From: G963677445 sp963677445
GTDB lineage: Bacteria > Bacteroidota > Ignavibacteria > Ignavibacteriales > Melioribacteraceae
Reading direction: 5' to 3'
Length of the DNA stretch: 64,000 nt
Assembly: GCA_963677445.2 (NCBI GenBank)
Contig: CAXXGF010000054.1
Location: 1-64,000 of the forward strand
The notes under the pieces are model-generated. The model searched no databases. It had not been told where the DNA came from and saw only the letters and a program-made list of their open reading frames with translations. Shown piece after piece: positions 62,313 to 64,000 of this stretch (positions are counted from its first letter, which is position 1; each line of letters begins with the position of its first letter). Position numbers and translations under genes: made by a program.

Positions 62313-64000
62313 AATCATCGATTGAACTATTCACTTTTGCTTTAGTTTGCCTCTTAACATTTTTTAATAGAATATATGCCGAGCAGGCTGAATCAGCCCA
62401 GGCCCAGGTTACGCCAACTGAGGTTACAGCCGGTTCACCACTGCAGCAATTCACATATACAATTCAACCTTCCGGAGGAACACTGGATTCAATATCCATT
62501 GAAAATCCGTTTGTTGATTATGAACCCACCATAACCGGCATTGTAATAGATAGTTCTCCCCACTATATAAAAATTGACAATGACAGACCTTCGGATTCAG
62601 GCTTTGTTCACTGGAACTATAGTGATATAAATAATGAACTAATTATTTTGTGTTATGATTCTTCAGTTACAAATTCGATAATAATTACTTTTTATCTTAG
62701 TATTCCAACAGGAACCGGGGGAAATTTTAACTTTGTTTCAGCTTTCGATGATGTATCAGGACCACAGGGGGAAATAGCCTGTAGTGAAGTTGAATGGACT
62801 GTCTCAATTACACCAGGAACATTGTCCGGCATTTTTATTGAAAATCAGCCCGATGGAAGCGGCCAGGAAATTACCGAACTCACCCTTACGGCTGATGAGA
62901 CAATAATGCTTTATTCCATTGGAAGAGATTTATTTGGAAACTTCAGAGAGCCCGCGCAATCCTCCTGGGAAATAATAGGAGGCAGCGGTCAGGTTTTGCC
63001 ATCTTCCAATTCTTCTTCAACTGAATTCACTCCTGAAAAAATAGGGAATATGACAATCAGAGCGACATCTGCCGCGCTTGTGGATGAAACAGGACTAATT
63101 ACCGTTACTCCCGGCAATGTTACCCATGTGGTAATTGAAGCCAATTCAGGGGGAATGGGAACGGTTATTGGAAATATTGATCTTCCGGCAGACAGCACAC
63201 TTACCGCATGGGCGATAGGATATGATCAAAACCTGAATTATGTGAGGGAAATAGTTGACGCCGACTGGAGTGGAACCGGAGGTCTTTTTAGTTTATCAGG
63301 TTCCGGCAGCTTTTTCACTCTTGATCCGACTACATCTGAAATTTCAGGGACATTACGGGCGGATAGTTCGGGACTAATCGGTGGAGAAACCGGAACAATA
63401 AATATTATCGATGGTGATCTGGCCGAAATAAAAATCACAGATGGTCCGGGAGAAAATGCCGATGAGGTGGAATATCTGCATCTGACAACTAATGATGATA
63501 TCCTCTTATACTCCGCTGGCTACGATAACGACGGTAACTTCCTCCGGAATGTAAACTGCCAGTGGTCCGATAGCGGCGGAATAGGTCACTTTGAACCGAC
63601 AAGCGGAATATCCTCAAGGTTTTATGCGGACACAACGGGCAATGGAGCGGTTATCGCTGACAGCTCATGGCTTCATGATTATGTTTATACAGAAGTAAGC
63701 GATGGAGAGATAGACTATATTATTATTAGAACCGCGGCAAATGGAGGTGGTGAGGTTATTGGAGATACCGTAATATCGGCCGATACAAGTCTTATTCTGT
63801 ATGCAGCCGGGTATGATGAGAATGATAATTACGTGAGAGAAGTAAATGCCATATGGTCGCAGACTGGAGATCTTTACCCTCTACCAACAAATGGTGAATG
63901 GATAATTTTTTCACCTATCACTTCTGATGTTTCTGGCTTTATATCAGCAGACAGTGTCGGGTTAACCGGGGACAACACCGGAACCATTACAGTGACTGAT
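62309..64000 (+). CDS. Large secreted repeat protein, 3' end off-window
   Basis: Open for 564 codons to the window edge without a stop. Start ATG 62309 overlaps the previous stop (ATGA). Signal peptide MKSSIELFTFALVCLLTFFN to IYAEQ. The body is built of about 97-99-residue repeats beginning near 62885, 63180, 63480 and 63775, each with a core D.TL.LYA.GYD...NYVRE..A.WS.tG.l and ending in a GT..V.. strand: Ig-like or invasin-like beta-sandwiches. Given the lineage, a T9SS sorting domain may close it. An adhesin or surface-fibre role is plausible but unproven. Confidence 0.82.
   Translation, partial: MKSSIELFTFALVCLLTFFNRIYAEQAESAQAQVTPTEVTAGSPLQQFTYTIQPSGGTLDSISIENPFVDYEPTITGIVIDSSPHYIKIDNDRPSDSGFVHWNYSDINNELIILCYDSSVTNSIIITFYLSIPTGTGGNFNFVSAFDDVSGPQGEIACSEVEWTVSITPGTLSGIFIENQPDGSGQEITELTLTADETIMLYSIGRDLFGNFREPAQSSWEIIGGSGQVLPSSNSSSTEFTPEKIGNMTIRATSAALVDETGLITVTPGNVTHVVIEANSGGMGTVIGNIDLPADSTLTAWAIGYDQNLNYVREIVDADWSGTGGLFSLSGSGSFFTLDPTTSEISGTLRADSSGLIGGETGTINIIDGDLAEIKITDGPGENADEVEYLHLTTNDDILLYSAGYDNDGNFLRNVNCQWSDSGGIGHFEPTSGISSRFYADTTGNGAVIADSSWLHDYVYTEVSDGEIDYIIIRTAANGGGEVIGDTVISADTSLILYAAGYDENDNYVREVNAIWSQTGDLYPLPTNGEWIIFSPITSDVSGFISADSVGLTGDNTGTITVTD

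Overview
The window looks like a chromosomal segment of a bacterium in the Bacteroidota/FCB group, most like Ignavibacteria. Three large secreted proteins end in a type IX secretion (T9SS) sorting domain with the motif NYPNPFNPSTN. Coding sequence is A/T-leaning with TTG and ATG starts. The intergenic gaps hold several families of short dispersed repeats. The lineage is an inference from these traits; no rRNA is present.

Layout. 1-404: end of a frameshifted nucleotidyltransferase-like gene. 0.8-6.8 kb: pyruvate dehydrogenase operon aceE-aceF-lpdA. 6.8-18.7 kb: an accessory stretch made of repeat mosaics, a broken toxin-antitoxin pair, a three-gene operon with a CHAT-like protease (8.9-11.5 kb), an integron-type gene cassette bounded by two attC sites with no integrase in view, an aldehyde dehydrogenase, and a hipBST-like tripartite toxin-antitoxin locus. 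18.7-20.9 kb: a phosphate-binding lipoprotein and a stand-alone SIR2 protein. 21.0-25.9 kb: the origin-associated block murQ-rsmG-mnmG-mnmE (minus strand) with two parS centromere sites between mnmG and mnmE. 26-31 kb: a YfhO-type membrane protein (broken by frameshifts) and two glycosyltransferases. 31-35 kb: two cysteine-rich small proteins, a BtuF-like binding protein, a tRNA-Lys and an SGNH hydrolase. 35.7-37.7 kb: an unusual receiver/NMT1-like/CheW fusion. 37.9-43.8 kb: a lipoprotein, an orphan HigA and two large T9SS-secreted beta-propeller proteins.

43.9-49.2 kb forms a self-contained regulatory circuit: an NtrC-type sigma-54 activator, three copies of an 18-bp inverted-repeat enhancer spaced by near-integral helical turns, a -24/-12 promoter, then lysine 2,3-aminomutase (ablA/kamA), a sodium:solute symporter and beta-lysine acetyltransferase (ablB), the pathway to the osmolyte N-epsilon-acetyl-beta-lysine. 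49.4-52.0 kb is a sulfur-handling operon (TauE/SafE exporter, rhodanese, MBL-rhodanese). 52.4-64 kb holds a DUF433/DUF5615 toxin-antitoxin pair, a VIT-vWA T9SS protein, a REP-associated tyrosine transposase that carries a palindromic repeat inside its own reading frame, metH, hldD, and the start of a large repeat-built secreted protein that runs off the right edge.

At least six otherwise recognisable genes are interrupted by single-base frameshifts, several at homopolymers. They may be real decay or uncorrected sequencing indels, and raw reads would tell. Function calls rest on family motifs read by eye; no database search was run.
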